From Filosporella fistucella (taxonomy: Eukaryota > Ascomycota > Leotiomycetes > Helotiales): 64,000 nucleotides of DNA. The notes beneath the pieces were generated by a model. The model searched no databases and was not told where the DNA came from. It saw only the letters and a program-made list of their open reading frames with translations. Below, piece by piece: positions 44,301 through 57,045 of this stretch. Position numbers and translations under genes: made by a program. The stretch covers positions 868,001 to 932,000 of the forward strand of contig JAQJZZ010000018.1 in NCBI GenBank assembly GCA_030077755.1, written 5' to 3'. Each line of letters begins with the position of its first letter. Positions within the stretch are counted from its first letter, which is position 1.

Positions 44301-47091
44301 ATGCAGGCGTCACGGCGCATCTTCAACCCTACAAGTGTGCCATTGCTGCGCACGAAAACTGCCAGAGCACCACTCCACAATGTTGGAATCACTCCGATGT
44401 TTGCGCTGAGAAGATCTCAGAATATCAGAGGCATACGCAGATCTAGCACGGAGACTGGGGAAAATGAGACCGGCCATATTGCTGCCCGTCCCAATGAAGC
44501 CATTCTCTTCTTTGACAGTCAGTACCGATCGAACTTCCAGCGGCCAGTAGGGCTAACTTTCAGCAGATCTTTTTCCTTTGAAACTCAATTGGGCCCTGCG
44601 TCTTCCCTGGCATGTCGAACGGAGCCTCCCCGAGTTGCTGAGTCGATTCAATAATCAAACCCTCGGTACATTCGAACCAATTGCGCTAGTAAAGCGTGCC
44701 ATTCCTGCATCAGTGCCTATGAAAGTAACTGAAATTCTTCCGCGACTTAAAGATGGGTACGATTACCTCTTTGTGAAATGAGTTAAATGCTCACATATTA
44801 ATAGAGGCGCATATGTCAAATTCTCCCACCCAGATAGAATAACGGCAAAGGAGATTGAGGGTAGGTCGGGGTATCTATCTTGGACACCCAGAAATCTAAC
44901 AAAACTGATAGGACTCGTGTCTCGTTTTCTGCGAGAAAATCCCATCAAGCCATGGTTCAATCCGTTCCGCCGTATAAGAACAAATCTTGTTCTGGGAAAA
45001 CCCTGGCTTGAAGATCTATATCGCTTTCCGAGTTGCCGCATCAAGGTCGAGTTCGTTCCTACAAGTCCAGGTGCACAAGCTGCAGAGCTGTCACAAGAAA
45101 ATCTATACAGCCTTTTCCGCAGATATGGCAAACTAGCAGAAATCTCCTCTCAACCATCAGACTCAAAGATTCTTCCCAAGTTCGCCTACCTTGATTTTGC
45201 AAGGATGCGCCATGCGATCATGGCTAGGAACTGTATGCATGGTTTCCGTGTGTTAGAAGAAGGTGGTGGAGGCGCTACAGGCACAGAGCTGCGTTTATCA
45301 TTCGAGCAAAAGATGAAAACACATTGGATCTGGGATTGGCTCATGAATCATCCAAGGATAGTTATCCCTCTGCTGGCGGCAGTTGTCGCAACGATTACTG
45401 TAGCGGTCTTCGACCCCATAAGGACGTTTTTCATAAAAGCCCACGTCGAACATTCCTTTCACCTAAAAGATAACAGGATATATAAATGGTTCAAGAACCA
45501 AGCTACAGACATATTCACCTTTCGCTCCCGCAGATCCGAAGAAGCTAGTCTCACAGCCATTTGGGATGACCGCAAAAAAGTCATCGATCAACTACAAACC
45601 TGGCTGATGGAAACAGCCGATACATTTATTGTGGTTCAAGGTCCCAGAGGATCCGGAAAGCGGGAATTGATCTTGGACCAGGCTTTGAAGAATCGTAAAA
45701 ATACACTACTCATCGATTGTAAGCCAATTCAGGAAGCCCGCGGCGATACTGCAACAATATCAGCGGCTGCGGCTTCAGTTGGCTACAGACCAGTGTTCTC
45801 GTGGATGAATAGCATTAGCAGTTTGGTGGATCTCGCAGCTCAGTAAGTTCTGCTCCAACTTTTATTTCCAAAAGAGATACAAAGCGGACATCTTCTTGCC
45901 TCGTCCAAGCATCTATGATCGTCATGCTAATGTGTCTATAGAGGCACAATCGGTGTCAAATCAGGCTTCAGCGAAACGCTCGATGCACAGTTAGGCAAGA
46001 TCTGGCAAAACACTGCAACGGCTCTGAAGCAGGTAGCATTACAACACAGGCACAAAGAAGACAAAGATGCAGCTCTAGCCGATGACGACTGGCTTGAGGC
46101 TCACCCTGAGTACCGGCCGGTCGTTGTAATCGACAACTTTCTCCACAAGAACGAAGAGAGTAGCATAGTCTACGATAAAATTTCTGAATGGGCAGCGGGC
46201 TTGACAACAGCCAACATTGCCCATGTTTTATTCCTCACCAACGACATTTCCTACTCGAAGTCACTCAGCAAAGCTTTGCCTGACAGAGTGTTCAGGCAGA
46301 TTGCCCTTGGCGATATCACTCCCGAAGTGGCGAAGAAATTTGTCATAACACACTTGGATCAGGATCAACCAGATCCTACAGGTGACACCGTAAAACTTAC
46401 CGCAGGCCAGAGGTATCGCGACCTCAGCGAGCTTGACGAGTGTATCGAAGTCCTCGGAGGTCGCCTTACGGATCTCGAATTCCTTGCGCGAAGGTTGAAG
46501 ACCGGCCAAACGCCAAAGCGGGCAGTAAATGAGATCATAGAACAAAGCGCCTCGGAAATTATGAAGATGTACCTCTTAACTGTTGATAAGGGTGATCGAA
46601 AGTGGTCCCCAGAACAAGCGTGGTATTTGGTCAAATCGTTGGCCGAAAATGATAATCTTCGGTATAACGAGGTTCTGCTGTCAAACACATTCTCATCCTC
46701 CCTTACTGCATCAGCATCAAATGGAGAGGGTGTTTTGGAAGCCCTCTCAGCCTCGGAATTGATCAGCATCAAGACATATAAGGGACGACCGCAAAGTGTG
46801 AAAGCCGGAAAGCCTGTTTACCAAGCAGCCTTCAAGCTCCTGACCGAGGATAAGGTGCTCAGAAGTAGGCTTGATCTTGCGATATTGACAGAATTGACCA
46901 AGATTGAAACAAAAAGTATCGACAAATATGAATCTGAACTGAACATGCTGGGAACTCTTCCGAGACAGCCTAGGGAGGTAGGGCCAAGAGTTCAGTTCCT
47001 ACTTGGGAAATTGGCAGTAAGCCAACAGAAGATTGAAGGTTGGGAGAAGGAAATGAGTGCCTTGAAAAAGGTTCTCATGGACGAGTATTAA
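44301..47091 (+). CDS. YME2: Mitochondrial escape protein 2 (Yme2/RNA12)
   Basis: Inner-membrane protein involved in maintaining mitochondrial DNA and nucleoid structure. Five exons (44301-44517, 44567-44756, 44805-44860, 44912-45842, 45942-47091) sum to 848 codons (847 aa), very close to the yeast length. The N-terminus is basic and Ser/Arg-rich, as in a mitochondrial presequence (MQASRRIFNPTSVPLLRTKT). A block with RRM-like features spans about residues 180-290 (IKVEFVPTSPGAQAAEL... FAYLDFARMRHAIMARNCMH). A single membrane segment follows (IVIPLLAAVVATITVAVF), then an ATPase-like region with a P-loop (VVQGPRGSGKRELIL) and a Walker-B-like VVVIDNFLH. The C-terminal end is a helical region. 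Every junction keeps phase. Confidence 0.93.
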
Positions 47092-47939
47092 TATGGAATG
47101 GTGATGTATGATTTACAGTTCAATACCCAGCTCAGTATATATTTTACACGAAATTAATGAAAGTTACTGAAGAAATAGCGGTTGACGATGTCAGAAATCC
47201 CTCAGGGTATTTTGAAAGCTACGGTGCGAAGACGATGTCTTTATTTTGAGGATGATAATCGTACAATCTCGCAACAACAATTAGACCTACGTTGCAAAAA
47301 TCTGAGATTTACGATAGAAAATACGATGAACGAAGAGGGGTGATAATATCTGAAACAACATTCTCCCAATTCGCCACAGTCTTCCTCTTTTTTTTTAGAT
47401 TGTGCGACCATGGAACACACGCAGTTTCGAATTAATGCACGACAAAATCATGTCTCGTTTGATGTGGTTGCACTTCCCCAGTCTCGTATGCTTTGTGAGA
47501 TGGGATGAAATCTGTGACAACCTCATCCTTTATCACTGGACGAACCATCGAAAGTTTCAGAGAGGATGTCATCGTGAACAAAGGCAAGGTTCATTCAAGA
47601 GACTGAAATCGTCTTTTACCCTCCACATTAAACCATTGATTCGTTAATCGAGGAGAGCCACGACTACATTGCCAAATCTCCTTACTTTCACTCACCAGTT
47701 TTGAGCATGTCACTTCTTTGGAGTCGGCCTGGAATGTCATCGCTATAAAAACCCACCTTTTGTATGGTGATTCTTGTCTCTATCCTCAATAGGGGGCTAG
47801 TGCTCCTCTATAATCAGTCCATTCCCAGGATTGGTATTTCGAAATTTGAGCACCTCTGTATCTCGAATCTATTCCACACTGCCATTTTCTTTAGATTTTG
47901 GTTCATATATTACGACAACTTCAGATTGACATATTTAAG
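47092..47939. other. Intergenic, no gene seen
   Basis: About 850 bp. A frame at 47402-47647 (+) has no recognisable feature. The interval should hold the 3' flank of YME2 and the promoter of the next secreted-protein gene. Confidence 0.5.
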
Positions 47940-48897
47940 ATGCGAGTCATCATTCCTTCATTACTGGCGCTGACCGCAGTCTTTCCGGTTCAGGCATTCA
48001 CCAATGGCTCTCTCATTCCTGCTTATTTCTGTAATCCCGTTGCAGACGGTCTTCCGAAGTCTCTGGGGCAGCTGATACCACAGACACATAAGGAGCAAGG
48101 TGAAGTTCTTGCTTTTAATGGCAATGGTATTACGCTTTGTCTCGGGCTGGAGTGAATTGAGACACTGACATATTACAGCGACGGACAATCTTGCTACCAT
48201 TCCCAAAACTGGCGGACAACCAGGAAACACTGGCTACATGCTTGCCTCATTTCGTATGCTTCCACAGCACATTGACATTTAGAATGAAGTTGCTGACGGA
48301 TCGTCCAGACAACTCTATAAACACAATAGTACCAATCAATCCTGGTATGGGAGTAACTCTAGCCAGCGGTGCTGCCTCTATTCAAGCAGGCCAAGCAAAT
48401 CTCCTGATCCTCGACTCTCTCGCCACAGGCGTCGCTCTCGTAGGAGCTATGATCCACGCCAGAGATAGCGCAGGTACCCCAGTAGGAAGCTTTTCTGACA
48501 CCGGGGGCATATTCGTTCCATTTCCAGGCTGCGGATTGAACAAACAGAATCAAATGAATGGAGTAGTTCATTCCACAACCATTACTGAAAATGTATGCTA
48601 GCTGCCCAACTTTCATCTTGCATAGCTAATATGATGCAGCAAACATACAGCACGCTCTCGTATAATGCACCAAAATGTATAACGGGGCCCATAACACTTG
48701 CTGGGCTTTCGGTCACTGATAAGGGGTTCGGGGTATGGAATGTTACATTTCCTGTCATCGGAGAGCAGACTGTGGACGCTGATGGGGATTGTGATGGGAG
48801 CACCGCGAGTGATGGGAACAAGGTGACAGTCGAAATCATTACAATTGAAGCAGCAAGGCAGAAACAGAGAAGGAGTAAATATTGGTGGAGGAGATGA
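47940..48897 (+). CDS. Small secreted protein with Reeler-like domain
   Basis: Four exons (47940-48126, 48179-48253, 48309-48592, 48640-48897) sum to 268 codons (267 aa). A signal peptide is clear (MRVIIPSLLALTAVFPVQAF, cleavage near QA/FTNG). The body has the order seen in Reeler domains: a first Cys after AYFCNPVADG, a hydrophobic strand (ANLLILDSLATGVALVGAMI), HARDSAGTPVGSF, a Cys in PFPGCGL, then GVVHSTTITENQTYSTLSYN and APKCITGP. The match is by pattern, not by search. The third exon begins at 48309; other acceptors break the frame. The C-terminus is basic (RQKQRRSKYWWRR) without a membrane anchor. Extracellular; role unknown. It lies tail to tail with another secreted-protein gene. Confidence 0.75.
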
Positions 48898-49159
48898 AGT
48901 GATTTAGGCAAGCGACGTGCAAGATGCGTTTTACCTGCTTGAATGACTTACGATATGCAACATTGGTTTTATTGACGTTTGAGCAAGAATACTTTACTTG
49001 CAGGAATGTATGTAACATGTTTTTAAGACGAATGAACAATTTTCTATGAAGTTGGAAGTTTGATTCATACCATCGTTCCTAGTGATGCCACGTCTTATGG
49101 TTTTATTTACAGTGAGGTACTGAAGTATTCTACAAAGTCTAAAGTTCATCAACATCGAA

Positions 49160-50146
49160 TCAACCAAACGTGACTCTATTGTAGGTGCAAGTGATAGAGG
49201 AGCCTGATACGGTTCCTGTGCCTCCCGAAACACTGGCCGTGAACCCGCCGCTGGTGGAGTATCTGGTCCTTTGTCAGAGAACTCTATAGTCATAGGGCTA
49301 TGCTTACCCAGTCGAGCACCATGATTTCGTCGTGGATGCCGTGATAGAAATACTTGACCATTGAACTTGACCGAAATCCCACGAGCCTCCATTTTGGACC
49401 TCGATTGCAAGCGCTGCCTTGTTAAGTCAATATTTTCTTCCTTCCATAAGATTTTTCTTGAGCCTACTTTATTAATTACACCGTCTGGAACTGGAAAGCG
49501 TCAGTCATGTTTTGTGAGTTCAAGTCGCGTAGCAAAAGGGAGGAGCAAATATACTGAAAGAATTTGATGATGAGCCAGTCTGTGCTTTCTGCCCGTTTGC
49601 TGCTCCGGTAGAGCCTGGCGATAACGACCAACTGTCTGTCCAAAATCCGTTTGAGCCACGGGTGAAGGTGCTAGTAATTGAGTCTCCCGGGTACACTAAC
49701 AGTTTTCAAATTAGATAGTTGCGCCAGAGATCAGTGATAGGCGAACCTTTGACTGGAGAAGCTTGATAATCGGGACTAAGGTCAAGAGTAAGCCAAGTGG
49801 CAAATTCACAGTGCAAGATCATCTTACTTGCAACAGTACTCGACAAACAATTGCCATGATCCTGGGACTTTAGAGTCGCTGACTACAGTCTGGAAAACCC
49901 AACCGCCACTGTCTGTTTCGATTCCAGGCCAGACCCCGTGAGAACCTGTTCCTTTAGACATTGCTGGAACAATCATCGTCGCTTGAAACTAAATTCCAGT
50001 CAGGAGGAAGAACGAGGGCAAGGATTTCTCTCACACACCTTGGTGATGGCCACTCCGGGTTGAAACCAAAAGACATTATTGGCATGTACACCGCTGCAAG
50101 AAAGACTGAGCCATATGATGCCCACCAGCAGATTGAAATATCTCAT
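49160..50146 (-). CDS. Secreted protein of unknown family, seven exons with microexons
   Basis: Built from splice signals. Exons 50035-50146, 49828-49981, 49747-49775, 49555-49695, 49468-49484, 49308-49417 and 49160-49268 sum to 224 codons (223 aa), every junction in phase. Two are microexons of 29 and 17 nt, and the last intron is only 39 nt. The signal peptide is MRYFNLLVGIIWLSLSCSGV(HA). The mature part is rich in Gly, Ser, Thr and Trp: GTGSHGVWPGIETDSGGWVF, PGSWQLFVEYCC, YPGDSITSTFTRGSNGFWTD, ALAIEVQNGGSWDFGQVQWS and a Cys pair (KSWCSTG, SSITCTYN). This looks like a compact beta-sandwich, possibly lectin- or glucanase-like, but I do not recognise the family. No anchor, so extracellular. 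Coding is well supported by the consistent frames and sensible protein. Confidence 0.8.
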
Positions 50147-51263
50147 CCTCGTCCAAACGCGCAACTTTTTCTGGCAAACACAGTCCACGGCGCCAGTTTC
50201 TCAATATTTCAACTCGAGAAACTGTCCAAGAAACCAAAGTAAAAGGAGTTCGAATCATTTTTGGGCTCCATAGCTCAAAAAGATCTTAGGATCTACAACT
50301 AGCCTCTTCCACACACATGCAGCTCGCTCGAGCAACGGCGATGAAGAAAGAAGAAAGAAGAGAAAAGAGGTGCGCCAAAGCGGCCAAGAAACGTCTGCCC
50401 TTGTCAGATAAGAACGAGTCGTCGACCGGATGATCCAAACCCGTTTACTCCGTGGCCGCTCAGGGAAGGTCATCTCTCTTGCCCTACCCTTTCCACGCTG
50501 ACGGAATCTCCTTGCCGCAATTCAAACTTTTACTTTCTGGGCGCTACTTTTAAATCGGGTCACAATGTCACCTTTCACATACCACCTCGGTCATAAGCCT
50601 GCTTTCGTGGTCGGGAAGCGTCTGGAAGGGAAATTGGGCCTTCTATCTCTCTCGCAGTGTTACATGCGACATCATCGCCAATGTGGGAAAGAAGCCGATT
50701 CGTAGGGTCTTTCGAGGAAGCTGCACACTTTACGTGGGATTTTTGATTTGCAAATAGCCGGGACGGATATGTGGCTTTGTGACCTATTTCATCTGCGGAT
50801 GAGAGATGAGATCGTGTCGAAGTCTGGTACACTAAGGCGATGGAGGGGTACGTATCTATATTTAGGTGTATCACGTGTAACGCCCCCTTTTCTCATAGCC
50901 GAAGCCATATTAAGTTGAGCTCCAGTATAATGATTCTGAGAGCAATATTGTAGAAAGGATTGAAGTAAGAGATAGACTGTGTTTCACACTTCTGTAAAGA
51001 TTGACAATTTTCAACCTCTTTCAGATGCTAAGCAACGGTGCTGACACTGGCGAGTCAGGTTTGTAAAATCAGCTGCACTCGCATGAACATGGGCACTCTT
51101 CCTGAACAAAAGTCTTACTAAAGCTTGAAAGCATGCGATATGTGGATGCACCATCTCCCGACTCTAATCCCAAGGCCCCAACATGAAAAGAAGTACATAG
51201 AATGTCAGCAAAACAGCCCTAAAACGCGCCAAATACCTACTGCTTCGACAACGTCTTCGTCAA
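50147..51263. other. Intergenic, 1.1 kb
   Basis: No supported gene. A 99-codon frame at 50575-50874 (-) has no motif. The segment near 50300-50560 is GA/CT-rich and may hold the promoter of the secreted-protein gene. Confidence 0.5.
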
Positions 51264-52386
51264 TTATCTAAGCAATTGAACATTGACAGTCTCCTTGGGT
51301 ATCTCGACAGAGAAACTCCGCGCAAGTCTAGCAGCTCCTGAAGCTGCCACCCAAAAGGGGTCGATAGAGCTCAAGACTCGTTCAGTAAATCCTTCATACA
51401 CCTCAGGGATAACTGCTCGTATCTTCAAGAACTCAGACGTGTCTGCTTCGCCGCTGAATATTACATTTCGAAAGTCTTCCGGCTGGGTCTGGCACTGATG
51501 ATTGTCGCGGATCTGTTGATCTACGAGATCTATGATGAGGGATTTTAGATGAGTAAGCTCATCTGGCTGGAATGTATCAGACTCTTTTCAAACACATCCC
51601 AGAGAGCTTAGTGGGAGAGAGCCAACAACTCACTGAAGCTTGGTTTGCAACTCCACCAAAATTCTCGATACGAAAGAATCGCTCTCGCATATCGTATAGC
51701 TCGAAAGTGTCCATGATTGATACTTCTAGGTACTCCCTTTGATAGTCGAAGTGAAGCAAGAGAGCATGCACATAATCTGGATCCATATCGGGCGGGTATC
51801 CGAGGCTCTTAAGTGTATCTAAACCGTATGCGTAACGAATACAATTCAAGTACGGTACGACTTGAGAGACCACCTTAATATCAGGATATACCTCTAATGC
51901 AGTGTATGCAACTGCTTCAATATATGCGACCATTTTGAAGTGCTCAGGGTAACTGATGGCAAAGATCTCAACACTCCGACCTAGTTTCAGCTCGGACGCA
52001 TGACGAATCTCTTCGAGCGTGGTTTTAACGAGCTCAGGAATATCATTCTCCTTGACATACTCCCTTTGTTGCCTTGCGGTCAAATATCAGTATGGCTGCC
52101 ATCGGTCGTGGCACACATTTAACTCACTGTTCCGAGCGCTTGGTGTATAGAGTATCCAGGAAGAAGTCATGCCAGCGTTGGCTAGATTTGATCTCCGCCA
52201 CAATGATGGTCTCGTTCGCATCCGTCACATACGCTGAGGTTCTGAGACCAATTTAGCGCTGAAGATGCCCTCAGAAGTGACTTACATGTGATCAACGCCC
52301 AGGTTGATTCCAAGTGCTAGCCTTTCGTCAGAATTGTCCCAATCTTGAAAATAGATGATAATCTACTCACGCGAAGTTTGATTCAT
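51264..52386 (-). CDS. Minimal HSP70/actin-like ATPase-fold protein
   Basis: Five exons (52371-52386, 52286-52316, 52128-52241, 51634-52072, 51264-51566) sum to 301 codons (300 aa), all in phase. The N-terminal MNQTSPLGINLGVDHITSAY resembles the phosphate-1 strand of the HSP70/actin fold (GIDLGTTxS), but the Thr residues that contact phosphate are replaced. The C-terminal block (FRNVIFSGEADTSEFLK, then SSIDPFWVAASGAARLARSF) resembles the adenosine motif and the DPxxAVAxGAA of HSP70-like proteins. At 300 residues it is shorter than a full ATPase domain and has no peptide-binding domain. Fungi carry many divergent HSP70-like genes of this kind. I chose ATG 52386 over an in-frame ATG at 52635 because the extra 83 residues (Cys-rich RRCCCPHSFWF) look non-domain. 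Activity is doubtful. Confidence 0.7.
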
Positions 52387-53740
52387 CTTGAAGTTGTTAA
52401 AAGAGAACACTGTAAACATGAGACCGGAAATATATTGAGGAAGCCAGTACATCTTCGTCCACGTGATATGTCGAGACGATTTGCTAGGTAACCAACCAAG
52501 AGCAGCTCCTTCCAACGATGAGGGAAATTGGGAAAGTGAAATCCCCCGACTCCTGATTATCATAAACCAAAAGCTATGAGGGCAACAGCAACGACGTATC
52601 ATTAAGGGAATGAAAGTTTCAGGTCGGATATTCATTGCAGCCAGTAGTTGACTGGGATCGTGCCTGAAACTTGTTGGTGTGGGTGATTATTTTGGGCAGC
52701 GCCTATTCCACATGCTCACGTTGGATCTTTCGACACATCTCACACTCGATATGATACTTTCCCTGAGTCGAATTTCCCACGGCCAAAACATCAGATTCAA
52801 GAGCCTTCGTGCCTGGCAACAAACCAATATCCTTGCATCCATTGTGCTTGAATGTCAAGCAGCTAGCAATACTTGTACATTAGATATCTAATTTCGGCTT
52901 CGATTCCAACTAGATAAGAGTCAAGAGGATATATATCCATAACGTACTGATATGCATGATACTTGAAGGAACTGTCCAATACAGTAGTGTTGCTGGAAAT
53001 GTGATGAGATCACACTGAACTGACCGCACACCATCCTCCTCCCAGGAAGTCTCGCTGAACCAAAGAACTGCCAGTCACAGTTGAGGTTACAATAGGATGA
53101 GATGAACCATCCAAGACCATCACCCATGTATTGGAATTGGGCTCATGGCTCTGATTGCTAATTGCAGAATGGGAATCTGCCATGTGGGGACTTCTGGACA
53201 AGAATCCACAGACCTTAAACTCTGATGTTTGCAAAAGTTGGTATTCAAAATTCTGCACCCACAATGATTCAATATGGTGTGCTAGTATATGCACCGGTAG
53301 GCACACAGTAACTTGATCTCAAAGACGATGAGATATGGTTGCTTTAAGCAGACCTGTGTGGGTTATTTGGGCTTCTGAGTGATCTTGCGCACTATAGACT
53401 ATGATCTGGTATCCTGTTCAGACTGTTTCTACAATCCTTCCGTGCCCGAGACTGCTTGGTTTCTTTCTCCCATCTGTTATTGCTGTTGGTGACACTGCAG
53501 GCAGAGCCACATACGTATGAGAATGGCACAATTCGGTGTGTTAGATATGTTGCTTCCTATCGAACTTGCAACTCACTCGAGAATGGTCCAAAAATAGTAA
53601 GGGTTACTTCTGGGATAGCAATCGTTCCGTACAAATAAGCTGAAGTTAAGAGGAGAGTGCTCCGGGAGGCTCTGGGTTGAAAGCCGTCACAAATCTGCCC
53701 GCTACCATTTACAAGATCTGGACTGAGCCGTAGCATCAAG
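52387..53740. other. Intergenic, 1.35 kb
   Basis: Includes the possible N-terminal extension frame of the HSP70-like gene (52387-52635). Other frames, for example 53010-53306 (-), show no motif and no splice-consistent continuation. Confidence 0.45.
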
Positions 53741-55661
53741 ATGCTGTTACGTCACGGTACTGTCCTGGCGGCCTTTGTGCTTATGTTATCTACCTCATAT
53801 TTGACCACCTGTGCAATCATTCCACACAGGGTCGCACAGGGAAACACCTCAGGCTCGTTCGATAATATTAAGAAGAGGGATCTTACAGACGAAGAGGAGG
53901 AATACCTCGAGGAATTGAGCATGGACTACGTGGGCATCAACTTCGGCATTGCATATCCTGGTGCTTCGTCTGGGCAAGGAGCTTGCCCAGTACTGCCACA
54001 TGACTCATTTCGTCCTGGATCGATTGAAGCTGACTCACTTACTTGATCGAACGATTCAACATACTGGCTGAAGCAACAAGAATGGGAATTCAACTTGCTA
54101 ATTTTGGCATATGGGATAAACTGCGGAATGATGCTGCTTTCAATAGATTCTCGTAACAACTAGGGTCCCACCAATTGGAGGCAAGTGGACTGTGAGTTAT
54201 GGTTTTATTTCACACTTCTTTTTCAACTTCAAGTCAGAACCGCTAATACAAGATAGTCTGCTCCGTATATCGATGTGTATGGGCATCTTTACGGTGAGTA
54301 AACCTTGAAGTAATTAACCCCTCGTGTATCCCTTGCCCACGACTCTACCCCAGAGAATCTTGGAATACCTTCTACATTTCCAATTACTGGCAAAATTAAT
54401 GGAGCTCGGCGAGTCAGGGTAACATACATGTGTGGAGACTTTTCACCAATGGTGCCTGGAGCTATTGGGTGTGTAGGCTGAGCGTAAGTTCAATCTTGAA
54501 CTTAACCATGTTCGCCGGTGATGCCTGCTTACAGGAACGCTATGCAGGGCGGCATATACAATAAGACCACAGCATACTGGAACTAGTGAGTGCTTTACAG
54601 TCTACACTCTCTGGTCTTTCTTGCCACTAACGTTCACAAAGGCTGGGTAACAGCCTTTTGCGATAAATTTTTCAATGAAGAGAGATATTTGAATGACATT
54701 GTGAACGGTCCACGAAGAGAAGTTTCGGACTTTGGCTCCCCAGACATGATTTCATACGAGAAAATGCTTGTGCATGAATGGATGCATGCAGATGTGATGG
54801 GATTCTCTCCTCATAGTAAGCAAGCCATTTGGTCCCTCAAATCCTAATCCAGTATTGACTATCTGCAAGTTGATGATATCACAGACACCGTTGATCCATT
54901 TGATCCTGACGCTTATAATGTGGTACGTCCAGTCTTCCGAAGGAAGACGTAAACTTAATGTGATGTACAGCAAATTTATGGTATGACTAATTGTCGAAAA
55001 TATGCCTGGAAGTATATCAACTCTAAAAGGGGCGAATGTGATCATCAAGGTCATGTAAATCCCGAGACTATCAAGAATGGCAAGTTGCTCAACTTCATTC
55101 CTTACTGCTCCATACTCACTACCCCTTTCAGGCTCTCCGCAGCATTGCAGCTTGCAAGAGCAGCTTGCAAGAGCGGCGAGCAGGGAAATACCACACAATC
55201 GGGGTTAATTCACATTGCTTCTTTCGGTATTGTCATATTTGAGAAAACACAAGTAATAACGTTCCGTATCTGATAGCTGACAATTATGCTTGGTATTTTG
55301 CCAATAAGTTTTACTCATATAAGTGGGAGTGGTCAATCACACTGCGAACAGCATCACATACGGACCTCCAGGACAGATTCCAGTCAGCCCAGCCTCAATT
55401 AATATACCACCATGGCCAGCCAACTGTCACCCTAAACCACCAATTGACGATGACACCGATCTCGCAGTGACTTGTGACCCTGAACCGCCAGCTACGAAAA
55501 CTATCAGTTCAACTACAAAGTCATCCGCATCACCTTCCCAAACAACCAAAGTTCCTCCTCTGACAGGAAACCGTAACTGCGACGAGAACAGTTGCACAGA
55601 TGATTCTCCTGGCTGTTGTGCAAATGGATCGTGCTCATGGCTTCCACAATATCAGGGATGA
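53741..55661 (+). pseudogene. Decayed secreted HExxH metallopeptidase
   Basis: The frames together describe a secreted peptidase-like protein: a signal peptide (MLLRHGTVLAAFVLMLSTSY), a dibasic propeptide-like IKKRDLTDEEEEYLEEL, MGIQLANFGIWDKLRNDAAF, the strand PPIGGKWTSAPYIDVYGHLY, a zinc motif VHEWMHAD (HExxH), NADNYAWYFANKFYSYKW and a Cys-rich tail. The reading frame is broken repeatedly. A stop at 54044-54046 needs a frame change before LIERFNILAEATRMG. A missing base near 54152 makes TAA. An in-frame TGA sits at 54479-54481. The junction after AYWN near 54588 is out of phase. The frame shifts again near 55322. One intron needs a GC donor near 55080. Five lesions argue for a pseudogene rather than sequencing error. 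Family by motif only (M35-like HExxH). Confidence 0.7.
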
Positions 55662-57045
55662 AGTGGAAAGAGGATGCTCTTGCTTCTGAGTTTGTCCAAC
55701 TCGTACAGATACTCGTCTTTTGTTCAACTGCGTTTTTGTCATCAGAAAATGTTGTTTTTTCCTTTTTGGTTTTGGTTAGTTGTTGCCATGCGGACTTTGT
55801 ACCGGGGGATACATTCTCTCAAGTACCAATTGCGACAGGAAACAGAGCGGAATTCTTTCCTTTCTCGTTCCTTTCACTGCTTCTTGAACACACGTTTGGG
55901 CTTCTTTACACTCCATCCTTAAGCCTAGAGATCTTGTTAGTCGAAGTAGACAATTTACAATACTGCTTATAAGATTTATGATTGTGTGAATTGAAGAACG
56001 CCAAATATTGTGCACCCCTTGACTCTGCCTTGTGATGATGGCTTGTTCGCAACTCGGACTCTCCACTTCCCAAAATTGCAGCCAAATAGTCACATCAGCC
56101 CTGCAATGTTGAAAGGCGTATCTCGAAGACTTGCATGGAAGAGCTGAATGAGGCCCATCTTCGTAATACAATGATATGGACTTTGCATACATCCATTTGA
56201 AAAACCCTCTTGACATATGCTCTTGATAGTAGAGTGAATATCACCACTTGCGAATCGCCTCAATACTCTCAAACAGATCATTAATGGGAATAGTACTAAA
56301 AAGTGAGACAGTAAGAAGGAACTTTGACGAGCACCCAGCACCCTCCGTCACGCCTATATTGGTAGCTCAATATTACCAATTCGCAGGAGTTCGCAAAGGT
56401 AACATGGCTGGGGACAGACGGGCTACATGAGCAAAGCTCGCCGCTGGACCTACAAAATATCCCATTGTGTCACTATCTTTTCATGAAAAGCCTTTTGAAA
56501 TTTTTAACAAGCCATGAGCCAAATAGGCGATAAGGGATAAGAAAATACGATAGTGTAGTTTTCATCAAGCTGGGCGTTGGCAAGAGCTGCCACGGCAAAG
56601 GACTCACCGAGTGGTATCAGATTACAAGGAGATGGAGGCTTGAAAAGACCCCCGTGCTGAACATTCATTTATAGAAGTTGTGTCACCTTGAGGATGCAAG
56701 TGCGTGGGCCTTTCCGTGTATGTGGATAGACTCTGGAGGTGGGGTGTCTGACTTCATCACCATAAGTCAAGTATGAGGGCAACAAGTGTATCCGAGGTGA
56801 AGCTGTAACAAAATGACATAAACCCTCATTTAACTTGTTGATGCATCATAAAACCAACGCCTTGTGGCCCCCTGAAATCTAAAATGTGGTACCATGAGAT
56901 TACAACCTTGGATTCGCAAGGGTGGGCCTGATTCTAGATTGTGTGATCGTCATTTTCGGTAGAAAAATAAAATATTGCGACGCTGAACTACAAAACCAAC
57001 TGCGAGTCCATAGAATATCTGCCACTTCCAAAAAATCGCCAGAGA
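55662..57045. other. Intergenic, 1.4 kb
   Basis: Between the peptidase pseudogene and pyrG. Frames at 55616-55972 (+) and 55776-56216 (-) overlap each other and have no recognised features. The final 200 bp are the pyrG promoter. Confidence 0.5.

Noticed and set aside
50575..50874. 99-codon minus-strand frame
   Set aside because: No recognisable motif and no supporting exon structure.
53010..53306. 98-codon minus-strand frame between the HSP70-like gene and the peptidase pseudogene
   Set aside because: No motif, overlapping alternative frames and no splice continuation.
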